Source of the DNA: a virus
Reading direction: 5' to 3' (one strand)
Virus record (IMG/VR): IMGVR_UViG_3300006805_000213
Span: 1 to 20,278 of that record
Length of the DNA stretch: 20,278 nucleotides
In this document: positions 13,989-20,278 of the stretch, in pieces
How the letters are laid out: every line of letters starts with the position of its first letter
Position numbering within the stretch: position 1 is the stretch's first letter
Made by a program: the position numbers and the translations under genes
The notes under the pieces: model-generated
What the model saw: the letters and a program-made list of their open reading frames with translations, nothing else
What the model was told of the DNA's origin: nothing
Databases searched by the model: none

Positions 13989-14002
13989 GATACGCGCACC
14001 CT
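13989..14002 (-). promoter_or_regulatory. Late module boundary motif AGGGTGCGCGTATC, copy 2
   Basis: The exact 14-mer starts one base after the TAG (14006-14004) of the nozzle gene and lies 45 bases before the ATG of the first ejection-protein gene. Its outward end runs into CCGGAAG, which can pair with CTTCCGG near the next start across a loop of 24 bases. It marks the switch from tail-tube to ejection genes. Confidence 0.7.
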
Positions 14003-14003
14003 A

Positions 14004-16055
14004 CTAGCCGCCTACCTCGACTTCCAGCGTCAAGCTGGCGATGGTCAGCGGTAGCGGATCGGACTGACGGACGAATATCTGTCCGTCGTTTCCCCAATTC
14101 GGCGGAATGACGACTTGAATCTCGTCGCTCTTGAGCGCAGGCGGCGAGCCGTAGCTTTCCGTGGTGCGCTGCTTGGCCTCGGTAAGTTGCGTCAATGATG
14201 GGCCGACGAAGATGCCAGATGACCGATAGACACGCAGCCATGCTGCATTGACGTTCTTCGTGCGGCCTTGCCCGAACCCGTTGTCGATCTGGAAAGCCAT
14301 CGGCAAGGTTTGCAGGTCTGCCTCGATTGGCAGTCCGATCTGGACAGTGCTGGCCGCGTTGTCGAGCGTGATCGATCCGCTAGTGACGACACGTTGCGGA
14401 TGCACCGAACCGTCTGCCAGGATGCTGACCGTCTTGCCTTCAAGATGCGACAGTCCGCTGATCGTGGTGGCCGGCGTGCTGTCATAGGTCAATCCGCAAT
14501 CGACGAAGAAAGCATCGGCCTGATCGACGAACTGGCGCGAGGCAAGCCGTTCTACGTAGCGCTTGCTGACGCCACCAATGGTTCTACGCACCACCACGTA
14601 AAGCCGATCCTCGCTGCCCTCTGCCACGACGGTGCAGGACTCGAACGTGCCATCGGTGTCGTGCTGGTGCCACGCGCCAATCTGTTGCTCTGGCACGTAG
14701 GTCAGGCCCAGCAGCTTGCCGCTGGTGCTGACAAACCAGACAACCGGGTACGGCGCCTTGGTGTACGTCATGTCCACGATGTCGTATGTGTCGAACAGGT
14801 GCGGGGCGCGCAGTGACAGATCGCCAGTGATGAAGCCATTGGCCTGCCAGTTGTAAGCAAGCTCACGAACGTGACCACCACGCGCTGCGCCATAAAGCAG
14901 GGTGTTGTTGATGATGGCCGGCTGCACGTTCGAGGCGCCAACATAGGACTGCGGGCGCACGCTGATCGTACTGGGCGTGATAGCGTCTGAATTGACCGAT
15001 GTTACCCGCCACTCAGCGGCGCCGGTAAGCAGAAGCAACTGCGTCAGCGGGACAATGTGGCGGATCGTGTTGGCTTCCCGGGCAGCTACGCGGAAGGCGA
15101 TGCGGTCGTCGTCCTTGATCGGCAGCGAGTAGGACATATTAGACTCGGTGCCGCTCTTGGTCATCCAGATATTTTGCGGCTTGTTGATTGTCCCGGCAAA
15201 GGCGCGGCGTTGTTCGAAGTAGGACACGGCGCCTGGATACTCGCCAGTCGATCCGAACACGGACTCATAAGTCGGCGGGGTCTTACCAAGGTCAGGGGCG
15301 ATGTTGTCATCGACAATAGATAGGCCAGTTGTCTGCCCGATGTAGCCATACAGTCCGCCCTGTTGCTTATAGACGTTGTACCGCGTTGCCCCGGTGACAG
15401 CGGTCCATGTGATCGTTACCGTGCAGCCAGTCTCGAACAGGTTGCTACCCACATTGCCCGATGAAGATGCAGCTGACTCGCTGACACCATCCGCATCGAC
15501 TGCGGTGACGACGTAATAGTAGGTGTATTTGACAGCAGTCGCGCCGGCCTGCGTCACCGTCGGCGCGCTGGGAGCAGCGATGGACGACGCGAAGGAGATC
15601 GTCGAAAGCGTCCAACTGAGTGCGCTATTGCGGCGAAGCTCTCGCGGCGCATAGTTCGGATGAACGATTGTCAGAACGTCAGCCGATTGAACGTAGTGCA
15701 GGTCGAATAAATCGGCCTCGGCATATGGATTCGTGATCTCGTAGGACGTTCCAGGCGACGACTCAAGCGTCGCGCCGTTGGTATGGAATCGGAAATATCC
15801 GGCGCCGACCTCGATCACCATAGTCTGCGTCGTCGAGTAGGTGAACGGGATCAGGCGCACCTTTTTGGTTGAGTCCTTGACCTCGCGCACGAAGGAGAAG
15901 CCCGGCCGGTTCTCGCACGGACCTTGCGGCTTCGGTATGAAGTTGCGCATCTTAGCGGCGCCGATCTGATACTTGGCATCGTCGATGCGGCCGAACATTT
16001 CCGGTGACATTTCACCGGCATTGAATGACTTTTGCAGGGTGCGTAGTTGTGCCAT
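14004..16055 (-). CDS. Tail tubular protein B / nozzle-like stabilisation protein
   Basis: The 683-aa protein opens with LQKSFNAGEMSPEMFGRIDDAKYQIGAAKMRNFIPKPQG-type sequence (about 7-46), the hallmark of T7 gp12-like nozzle proteins that close the tail tip. A second typical stretch is VRLIPFTYSTTQTMVIEVGAGYFRF (66-90, quoted in two parts in the family). An inserted fibronectin-III-like domain lies at about 163-256 (PSAPTVTQAG, YYYVVTAVDADGVSESAAS, ATRYNVYK), probably surface-exposed. The remainder is beta-rich. ATG 16055 follows the adaptor gene's stop by one base (TGATATG), so the pair is translationally coupled. Length is within the usual range for the family once the Fn3 insert is allowed for. 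Confidence 0.88.
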   Translation of the reverse strand: MAQLRTLQKSFNAGEMSPEMFGRIDDAKYQIGAAKMRNFIPKPQGPCENRPGFSFVREVKDSTKKVRLIPFTYSTTQTMVIEVGAGYFRFHTNGATLESSPGTSYEITNPYAEADLFDLHYVQSADVLTIVHPNYAPRELRRNSALSWTLSTISFASSIAAPSAPTVTQAGATAVKYTYYYVVTAVDADGVSESAASSSGNVGSNLFETGCTVTITWTAVTGATRYNVYKQQGGLYGYIGQTTGLSIVDDNIAPDLGKTPPTYESVFGSTGEYPGAVSYFEQRRAFAGTINKPQNIWMTKSGTESNMSYSLPIKDDDRIAFRVAAREANTIRHIVPLTQLLLLTGAAEWRVTSVNSDAITPSTISVRPQSYVGASNVQPAIINNTLLYGAARGGHVRELAYNWQANGFITGDLSLRAPHLFDTYDIVDMTYTKAPYPVVWFVSTSGKLLGLTYVPEQQIGAWHQHDTDGTFESCTVVAEGSEDRLYVVVRRTIGGVSKRYVERLASRQFVDQADAFFVDCGLTYDSTPATTISGLSHLEGKTVSILADGSVHPQRVVTSGSITLDNAASTVQIGLPIEADLQTLPMAFQIDNGFGQGRTKNVNAAWLRVYRSSGIFVGPSLTQLTEAKQRTTESYGSPPALKSDEIQVVIPPNWGNDGQIFVRQSDPLPLTIASLTLEVEVGG

Positions 16056-16056
16056 A

Positions 16057-16662
16057 TCAGCGGCCCGCTATCCAGCCAGGCGCGTGCGTCGGGTCGCTCT
16101 TGCGCTGATTGGCGTCTGACACCTTGGCATAGGAAAACACTAGATTGAAATTCGTGTAGCAGGATTTTGCTGCCGCCTGCCCTGCCGTGCCCTTGATAAG
16201 CGGGCCAGCGATATGCGAGGCCAGCAACCAGGCCAGCGCATCGGCGAACAGCGGCGAGAATTTCGTCGTGTCTGTGACGCGTGCTACGTAGCGCGCAGTC
16301 GCATTCTGCAGGTCAGTGTATATCAACGCTGCACCATCATCTCCGGACTCGGCGGCATAGGGCGCGCTCTCGTCATCGGCCGATGCGGTGGCGTCTAGCA
16401 CAGAGACAATGCGCAGCGCGCCGTTCGGTTCGGCGTAGGCATGCGCCCAATTGAATGAATCGGCGGTTAGTTCGGATAGAGTCGTCCGCCGCGTGGCGAA
16501 TTTCCAGTCGTGCATTTCAAGCAGACTGTCGCGGGCAATAGGGTAGAACCGACTGCAGTGCTCGGCCTGGGCCGAACCTTCTGGCGGGTCGATGCTGGCC
16601 ACGGTGGCCGAGTCACCAAGCCGGGACAGTGCAAGGTTGCACAAATCAACTTCTGAGGCCAT
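16057..16662 (-). CDS. Head-to-tail adaptor / tail tubular protein A-like
   Basis: The 201-aa product begins MASEVDLCNLALSRLGDSA, the conserved opening of T7 gp11-like adaptor proteins. It continues with IDPPEGSAQAEHCSRFYPI and ARDSLLEMHDWKFATRR (about 24-60), also family-typical. Near the C terminus, WLLASHIAGPLIKG is the usual helical segment. Such proteins form the ring that joins portal and tail tube. ATG 16662 is preceded by AGGAG and AAGGA; the former lies just after the terminator hairpin. The next gene, the nozzle, starts one base after its stop. Confidence 0.88.
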   Translation of the reverse strand: MASEVDLCNLALSRLGDSATVASIDPPEGSAQAEHCSRFYPIARDSLLEMHDWKFATRRTTLSELTADSFNWAHAYAEPNGALRIVSVLDATASADDESAPYAAESGDDGAALIYTDLQNATARYVARVTDTTKFSPLFADALAWLLASHIAGPLIKGTAGQAAAKSCYTNFNLVFSYAKVSDANQRKSDPTHAPGWIAGR

Positions 16663-16676
16663 TCCTTGCTACTCCT

Positions 16677-16702
16677 AAAAAAGCGGGGGCCGAAGCCCCC
16701 AC
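16677..16702 (-). terminator. Intrinsic terminator between capsid and tail modules
   Basis: On the minus strand GGGGGC-TTCG-GCCCCC forms a strong GC stem with a UUCG tetraloop, followed at once by six T residues (16682-16677). This is a textbook Rho-independent terminator. It lies between the 63-aa gene and the adaptor gene and would reduce expression of tail genes relative to capsid genes. Confidence 0.88.
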
Positions 16703-16730
16703 GAACTGCTTCCCAACCACGAGGAGAAAA

Positions 16731-16922
16731 TCAAACGAGATCGGATGCGCCTTTGGTTTCTTCCTTGGCCTTCAGTTCGCCCTTGGCCTTCTTGCCATTG
16801 CTTTCTGCAACGGAGGCGGAAGGAGCGAACCACGAAGCCTTGGAGCCATCGGGCACATCGAACTTGTCGCCGACCTGGCGGAGCTTCCCGAAATAGCCGG
16901 CTTTGGTTGCGATTACTTGCAT
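16731..16922 (-). CDS. Small capsid-module protein, function unknown
   Basis: The 63-aa protein begins MQVIATKAGYFGKLRQVGDKFDVPDG, a pattern found in short phage proteins encoded after the capsid genes. The second half is lysine/glutamate/alanine-rich and probably disordered (ESNGKKAKGELKAKEE). ATG 16922 lies ten bases after the cement-protein stop, with AAGGG close to that stop as a likely ribosome binding site. It is the last gene before the terminator. A minor head or completion role is possible; no motif supports a firm call. Confidence 0.7.
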   Translation of the reverse strand: MQVIATKAGYFGKLRQVGDKFDVPDGSKASWFAPSASVAESNGKKAKGELKAKEETKGASDLV

Positions 16923-16932
16923 GGCCTATCCC

Positions 16933-17355
16933 TTACGCAATGCGCGGGCTATCCGGCTTCGCGGTGTTCTGCTGGACGCCGGTAACGATCTGAGCCGAGA
17001 ACTTGCCAGCGGTCAGCGGGCCGGTGGCGACCGTGTAATACACGCGGGCGTAGCGGCGCAGCTTGTACGGCATCGGGATCAGCACTTGATAGCCGGCGAC
17101 GAGCGTGGCCTTGCCGATGGCAGCGGTCGCATACACGTCGGCAAAGGTGGAATTGTCAGCCGAGTCCTGAATGGAAAAGGTGACAGTCGCGGCGCCGGCT
17201 GCGGTCGCAGCTTCATCCACGGTAATGGACAGGGTAACATTGTCGTTTAAGCCAGAATCCGGATTGGCCTGGCCGAAGTCGATGACGTCGGTCGAAGCCG
17301 CGGAATCGGTGACGGCTTGCTCGTTGGAGACTTGCAGGAGTTTATCGATGATCAT
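16933..17355 (-). CDS. Capsid cement / decoration protein, Bbp16-like
   Basis: The 140-aa protein follows the major capsid gene and has the length and order of the Bordetella phage BPP-1 cement protein Bbp16, a jellyroll protein that clamps capsid subunits from outside. It starts MIIDKLLQVSNEQAVTDSA, followed by beta-rich sequence such as NVTLSITVDEA, ATVTFSIQDSADN and KLRRYARVYYTVATG. These features fit a beta-sandwich. GAGGAAAC just before ATG 17355 is the ribosome binding site. A hairpin in the 52-base gap behind the capsid gene may set its dose. The family call rests on resemblance and context, not alignment. Confidence 0.78.
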   Translation of the reverse strand: MIIDKLLQVSNEQAVTDSAASTDVIDFGQANPDSGLNDNVTLSITVDEAATAAGAATVTFSIQDSADNSTFADVYATAAIGKATLVAGYQVLIPMPYKLRRYARVYYTVATGPLTAGKFSAQIVTGVQQNTAKPDSPRIA

Positions 17356-17379
17356 TTCAGTTTCCTCACATGGAGATTG

Positions 17380-17400
17380 CCAGGGGCGCGAAGCCCCCGG
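17380..17400 (-). other. GC-rich hairpin between capsid and cement genes, no T-run
   Basis: CCGGGGGC and GCCCCTGG pair (one G-T wobble) around TTCGC. The arms resemble the terminator near 16690, but no T-run follows. It sits between the capsid stop and the cement ribosome binding site. An attenuator, processing site or mRNA-stabilising hairpin for the highly expressed capsid message is more likely than full termination. Confidence 0.6.
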
Positions 17401-17407
17401 CTAGGGA

Positions 17408-18403
17408 TTAGACGACTCTTGCTTCGGTCAGCAAGAGCGCATCAGTGCGGCGGCAAGGAACACCGTCGAACGCGACGACCTTCTTACCGCTAACCTCTTC
17501 CATGGTCAGCGTTGAACCAGCAACCTTGTTGGTGATCTGGCGACGCAGGAAGGAGCGAATCTTGCGCGGCATGTAGAACACCGGGCGACCCATGCCGATG
17601 TTCGGGATCATTTCGATCGCCTGGGTCATCAAGTCGATCAGGTCGCCACCGGAAGCGGCGTTCTTGGTCAGGTCGGACACATCGATATTGGCGATCCGAA
17701 CCACATAGCGCCAATCGCGCAGGGTCAGGCCGTTGTCCCACTTGTAGTGAGTGCGGTAGCCCTGATAACGACCACCAGCGGCATCAAGCAGCGTGTCCTC
17801 GCCAAGATCACGAGACTGCAGGCCGGCCGGCGAACCCTTCGGGTAGATGCCATGACAGGTATTCGGACCCCAGACGACCAGCCAGATAGACGCATTGTCG
17901 GAGCCGGTTCCGGCGCCGTCGATGATGTTGATGGCGTTTTCAGCCGACAGCGAGTTGTAACGCGCGGCCAGGCCGGTGAACTTTTCCGGATCAAGCGAAG
18001 CATCACCGTAAAAGAGCGTGGTGGCCATCGTCTGATTCAGACCTTCAATGAAGGCGCGATCTTCGGACAGGCGCCAGGCGGCAGAGTTGCCATTCAGATC
18101 GGCCAGGGCCTTGTCAACCTCGGCGTAGGTTTCGAGCATGCCGAGCGCGTCCTTGATCGGGACAGTGCGCGACTTCTCAGGCTGAACGCCATAGTTCAGC
18201 TTGCGCCAGGTTCCGCTCGGCAGACCGCTGCGGATGGTGGTTTTGTGCTCAGTGAAACCATTGGCCTCGATGAACGTCATGTCATCAAGGATTTCATTGG
18301 TTTCAGAAAGCATCTCGACGATGTTCGGGTCGATCTTGCCATCGGGACCAAGACGGGCCGCGACATCGGCAAGGGTGGGGTTGGTGCTGGACAGAGTTGC
18401 CAT
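17408..18403 (-). CDS. Major capsid protein (HK97-fold, BPP-1 type)
   Basis: The 331-aa protein is the shell subunit. Typical sequence includes MLSETNEILDDMTFIEANG (about 29-47), GLPSGTWRKLNYGVQPEKS, the glycine-bounded ALADLNGNSAAWRLSEDRAF region, and a C-terminal FYMPRKIRSFLRRQI segment. Length and neighbours match the BPP-1 capsid protein, whose HK97-like fold was reported with an unusual, non-circularly permuted topology. ATG 18403 has AAGGAGC seven bases upstream, one of the strongest ribosome binding sites in the window, as expected for the most abundant virion protein. It follows the scaffold gene by 15 bases and precedes the cement gene. Confidence 0.9.
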   Translation of the reverse strand: MATLSSTNPTLADVAARLGPDGKIDPNIVEMLSETNEILDDMTFIEANGFTEHKTTIRSGLPSGTWRKLNYGVQPEKSRTVPIKDALGMLETYAEVDKALADLNGNSAAWRLSEDRAFIEGLNQTMATTLFYGDASLDPEKFTGLAARYNSLSAENAINIIDGAGTGSDNASIWLVVWGPNTCHGIYPKGSPAGLQSRDLGEDTLLDAAGGRYQGYRTHYKWDNGLTLRDWRYVVRIANIDVSDLTKNAASGGDLIDLMTQAIEMIPNIGMGRPVFYMPRKIRSFLRRQITNKVAGSTLTMEEVSGKKVVAFDGVPCRRTDALLLTEARVV

Positions 18404-18418
18404 TTCAAAGCTCCTTGA

Positions 18419-19057
18419 TTACGGATTCATGTTTGATGCGGAATAGAGTTTCTGCGCCGTGGCTGGCTGGGTTGAACCCTGACTGCCGCCGACGAAGTTG
18501 TCCTCACTGATTGCCTTGCCGGCCTTGACGAAAAACCGGATGACTTCCGGGTGGTCTCCAAGACCAGATTGATCCAGAAGTTCAACAAGGGCCGGCGTTG
18601 CGAAGGCATCGCGTGCCTTCTTGGCGACAGCAAGGTTTTCCTGCAGCTTGTCGCCGCCGAACTCCTTGTCGGCCTTGCTGTCGGCCGCCCACTGCGCACG
18701 CGCTTCTGCGATATGGGCTTCGCGGCGTGACTCAAGTACCGGAGCAACCTTATCGAGAACCTTCTGCGCGGACTCGTTTGAGAGATTCAGTTCCTTGGCG
18801 ACTTCGGAGAACGCGCCGATTACTTCGTCATCGAATTGACGACCTTCACCAGCTTGAAACTCGTACTTGTCCGGCGCGCCTTCCGGCTTGCCTTTGTCGT
18901 CGCCATCCTGTTGGCCGTCGGTTGCCTTATCTCCCGCCTGCTGCGGGTCTGCTGCTTGTGTGCTGGCGTCCGCCTGGACATTAGTTTGCACATCAGCCTG
19001 CTGCAGGTCGGCTGCCGTGGTGTTTTGGCCTTCCGTAATCAGCGTTTCAGTCGTCAT
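18419..19057 (-). CDS. Capsid scaffolding protein
   Basis: The 212-aa acidic protein lies just upstream of the capsid gene. The N-terminal 60 residues are Q-, A-, T- and D-rich and probably disordered. From about 60 the sequence is helical (GAPDKYEFQAGEG, AKELNLSNESAQKVLDKVAP). Next comes KADKEFGGDKLQENLAVAKKA, then LLDQSGLGDHPEVIRFF (about 163-179). This pattern is shared by many phage scaffold proteins that template procapsid assembly and then leave. No protease motif is visible. ATG 19057 overlaps the stop of the Bbp19-like gene (ATGA). Confidence 0.82.
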   Translation of the reverse strand: MTTETLITEGQNTTAADLQQADVQTNVQADASTQAADPQQAGDKATDGQQDGDDKGKPEGAPDKYEFQAGEGRQFDDEVIGAFSEVAKELNLSNESAQKVLDKVAPVLESRREAHIAEARAQWAADSKADKEFGGDKLQENLAVAKKARDAFATPALVELLDQSGLGDHPEVIRFFVKAGKAISEDNFVGGSQGSTQPATAQKLYSASNMNP

Positions 19058-19362
19058 TTTTTGCTCTCTTCAAGCATTTCTGTGTAGCGATCAGGACAGT
19101 GCGCAGTGATATTCGCCATCAGCCTCAACCCCTCGTTGCGCTGGCCTTCGTTGAATGCCATGCTCAATGCGTTGGTGTTGAAGGAGAGGCGCCACACGCC
19201 AGCCCGTTCCAAAACGCGGAACACGAAACGGCGTCCGCGCTTGTTACTCATTAGCCATTTCAGATCGTCGATCTCCATGTCCGCAGCTTTGCGATTGCGT
19301 TCCGCCATATCGGCGGAATCGCGCTCCTGGGCTTGCAGATCGGTTGGGTCGAAATTGCTCAT
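19054..19362 (-). CDS. Bbp19-like small head-module protein
   Basis: The 102-aa protein contains FDPTDLQAQERD (4-15), then DLKWLMSNKRGRRFVFRVLE (33-52), then FNEGQRNEGLRLMANI (70-85). These features match small proteins named after Bbp19 of BPP-1, encoded between portal-side genes and the scaffold. Its function is not known to me. The basic helical middle suggests a head-assembly or DNA-contact role, but that is inference. The ATG at 19362 lies 27 bases after the boundary motif, and its stop overlaps the scaffold start. Confidence 0.7.
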   Translation of the reverse strand: MSNFDPTDLQAQERDSADMAERNRKAADMEIDDLKWLMSNKRGRRFVFRVLERAGVWRLSFNTNALSMAFNEGQRNEGLRLMANITAHCPDRYTEMLEESKK

Positions 19363-19389
19363 GCGTGCAATCTATCCATCGCGCAAAGC

Positions 19390-19403
19390 GATACGCGCAC
19401 CCT
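19390..19403 (-). promoter_or_regulatory. Late module boundary motif AGGGTGCGCGTATC, copy 3
   Basis: The exact 14-mer overlaps the TAG stop (19404-19402) of the Trp-repeat mini-gene and ends 27 bases before the Bbp19-like ATG. ATCGC at its end pairs with GCGAT across TTTGC, a short hairpin. It marks the start of the capsid module. Confidence 0.7.
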
Positions 19404-19533
19404 AACGGCGAGAGCGGCGCCGGAATCGGATCAGCCAATCCTGGCTGGCATATTGCGGAAATTCTACCAGATCGCCCCAAAAGCCAGCCGACCAGAACGA
19501 CGGCGACCAGAACGAGGCAGACCAGACGTTCAC
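19402..19533 (-). CDS. 43-aa Trp/Phe-repeat mini-protein
   Basis: GTG 19533 overlaps the TGA (19532-19530) of the repeat protein as GTGA and opens 43 codons to TAG 19404-19402. The product begins MNVWSASFWSPSFWSAGFWG, a five-residue periodicity placing four tryptophans and three SFW/GFW units in the first 19 residues, and ends in a basic RFRRRSRR tail. I recall similar short proteins with repeated FW units near head or tail genes of other phages, function unknown. Membrane-interface binding or a virion surface patch is conceivable. Coupling by overlap and a codon pattern matching the repeat support a real gene. Confidence 0.6.
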   Translation of the reverse strand: MNVWSASFWSPSFWSAGFWGDLVEFPQYASQDWLIRFRRRSRR

Positions 19534-20278
19534 GCTGGCCTCATGGGATCGCCTTCGACGCCTGCGCCCGTGATCTGGACGGAGTTTATCTTCGCCACAT
19601 TGACAGGTATCGTCGTCGCATTGAGCGCAGCGAGGACGGCGGCAGCGATGGCGGCGACATCGGCAGGCGTTAGCGTGGTTTCGCCAGGGAACGACAAGAC
19701 GAGCGCATCGGCATAGTGCGCATGCAGAGCTTCGGCGATCAGTAGCGCGACGCTGGCTGAAAGCGTCGGCGCATCCGCAGTGTGGGCGTGGGCAGCGTCG
19801 ACAATTGCCAGCCAAGTATTCAGCGACAGTCCGATACCGTCAGTTGTATGGCTGTGCGCCGCGTCCTGCACGGTCAGGAACGTCGTGTTGCTGGTATCCA
19901 GCGTCAGGTTATCGGCGATATGGCCGTGCGTAGCATCGGAGACGGCTAACAGCCAGCGCGTCGAGAGAGCTACGTTATCTGCCGCATGGCCGTGGAACGC
20001 ATCCGCCACGGAAAGCAGCCACTGCGTTGTCAGGGCGACGCCATCGGCAACATGGCTATGCGTCGCGTCTTGGACTATAAGGCTGGCCGATCCGGTTGCA
20101 CTCAATGTCAGATTGTCAGCAGCATGAGCATGCGCCGCATCGGCGACAGCGAGATAGGTAGCCATGCTGAAAGATGGAGATTCAGCAGCATGAGCATGCG
20201 CCGCATCGGCGACAACGAGTGACACCGATGATCCACCCCCCGCCGATGCACGGAAAACGAACTCTTCTTCGTCTTCGA
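19530..20278 (-). CDS. HxH tandem-repeat virion protein (N terminus beyond window)
   Basis: The frame is open from the right edge to TGA 19532-19530, so the protein is N-terminally truncated here (249 residues visible, first ones EDEEEFVFRASAGGGSS). The GTG at 20225 is internal and not a necessary start. Eight repeats of 22-24 residues follow the pattern (V/I)xDAxHxHxADxxxL, for example VADAAHAHAADNLTL and VSDATHGHIADNLTL, each with an H-x-H pair. The C terminus after the repeats has an alanine-rich helix (ADVAAIAAAVLAALNATTI) and ends in ITGAGVEGDPMRPA. The repeats look like stacked beta-hairpins with a histidine face, possibly metal-binding. I have seen such HxH repeats in phage structural proteins, but I know no function. 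It is coupled to the mini-gene downstream. Confidence 0.75.
   Translation of the reverse strand, partial: EDEEEFVFRASAGGGSSVSLVVADAAHAHAAESPSFSMATYLAVADAAHAHAADNLTLSATGSASLIVQDATHSHVADGVALTTQWLLSVADAFHGHAADNVALSTRWLLAVSDATHGHIADNLTLDTSNTTFLTVQDAAHSHTTDGIGLSLNTWLAIVDAAHAHTADAPTLSASVALLIAEALHAHYADALVLSFPGETTLTPADVAAIAAAVLAALNATTIPVNVAKINSVQITGAGVEGDPMRPA
20116..20214. repeat. 33-bp direct repeat inside the HxH-repeat gene
   Basis: The same 33 bases, starting TCAGCAGCATGAGCATGCGC, occur at 20116-20148 and 20182-20214, 66 bases apart, which equals one 22-codon protein repeat. Near-identity of these two copies against the more diverged others points to recent duplication or gene conversion within the array. 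Confidence 0.9.

Noticed and set aside
17747-18418. 223-aa open frame on the plus strand opposite the capsid gene
   Set aside because: Antisense shadow of the major capsid gene; no domain and no start signal.
19402-19815. 137-aa minus-strand frame covering the Trp-repeat mini-gene
   Set aside because: Its upstream part overlaps the HxH-repeat gene in another frame and looks like a shadow. Only the last 43 codons, from the GTGA overlap, are kept as a gene.
19540-20225. CRISPR-like array
   Set aside because: The regular repeats are diverged, in-frame codons of the HxH-repeat protein, without constant direct repeats and unique spacers.

Overview
This window is part of a tailed double-stranded DNA bacteriophage or prophage with podovirus-type morphogenesis genes. 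GC content is high. Gene order and protein types resemble the Bordetella BPP-1 group: a Bbp19-like protein, a scaffold, a 331-aa HK97-fold capsid protein, a 140-aa Bbp16-like cement protein, a T7-type adaptor and nozzle, then ejection proteins. A beta- or gammaproteobacterial host is likely, but this is inferred from protein resemblance only.

Layout. From about 1 to 1436 the plus strand carries early or accessory genes: the tail of an unknown gene, a Tad1-like anti-Thoeris sponge (228-590), a coiled-coil protein (652-1320) and a small overlapping ORF. From 20278 down to 1477 the minus strand carries one long late block. In transcription order it holds: a HxH-repeat protein running off the right edge, a 43-aa Trp-repeat mini-protein, a Bbp19-like protein, scaffold, major capsid, cement protein and a 63-aa protein; then, after an intrinsic terminator, the tail adaptor and nozzle; then three ejection proteins (184 aa, a 722-aa lytic transglycosylase and a 2116-aa giant); then tail fibre, fibre-assembly protein and a lysis cassette (membrane protein, M15 endolysin, 3-TM holin, two small ORFs). 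The two strands converge near 1437-1476. No gap exceeds 300 bases.

Three things stand out. (1) A plus-strand HNH homing endonuclease gene with its own ribosome binding site lies entirely inside the giant virion gene, antisense and codon-for-codon in register, and the host frame stays open through it. (2) A Tad1-like protein keeps all four ligand-contact residues I recall from CbTad1, at identical spacing. (3) An exact 14-base motif occurs three times, each time abutting the stop codon that closes one late module, and each copy is followed by a different short inverted repeat.

The genes fit together as a normal virion assembly and lysis programme. The early strand adds counter-defence, and the HNH gene is a mobile passenger that appears to have entered without breaking its host gene.
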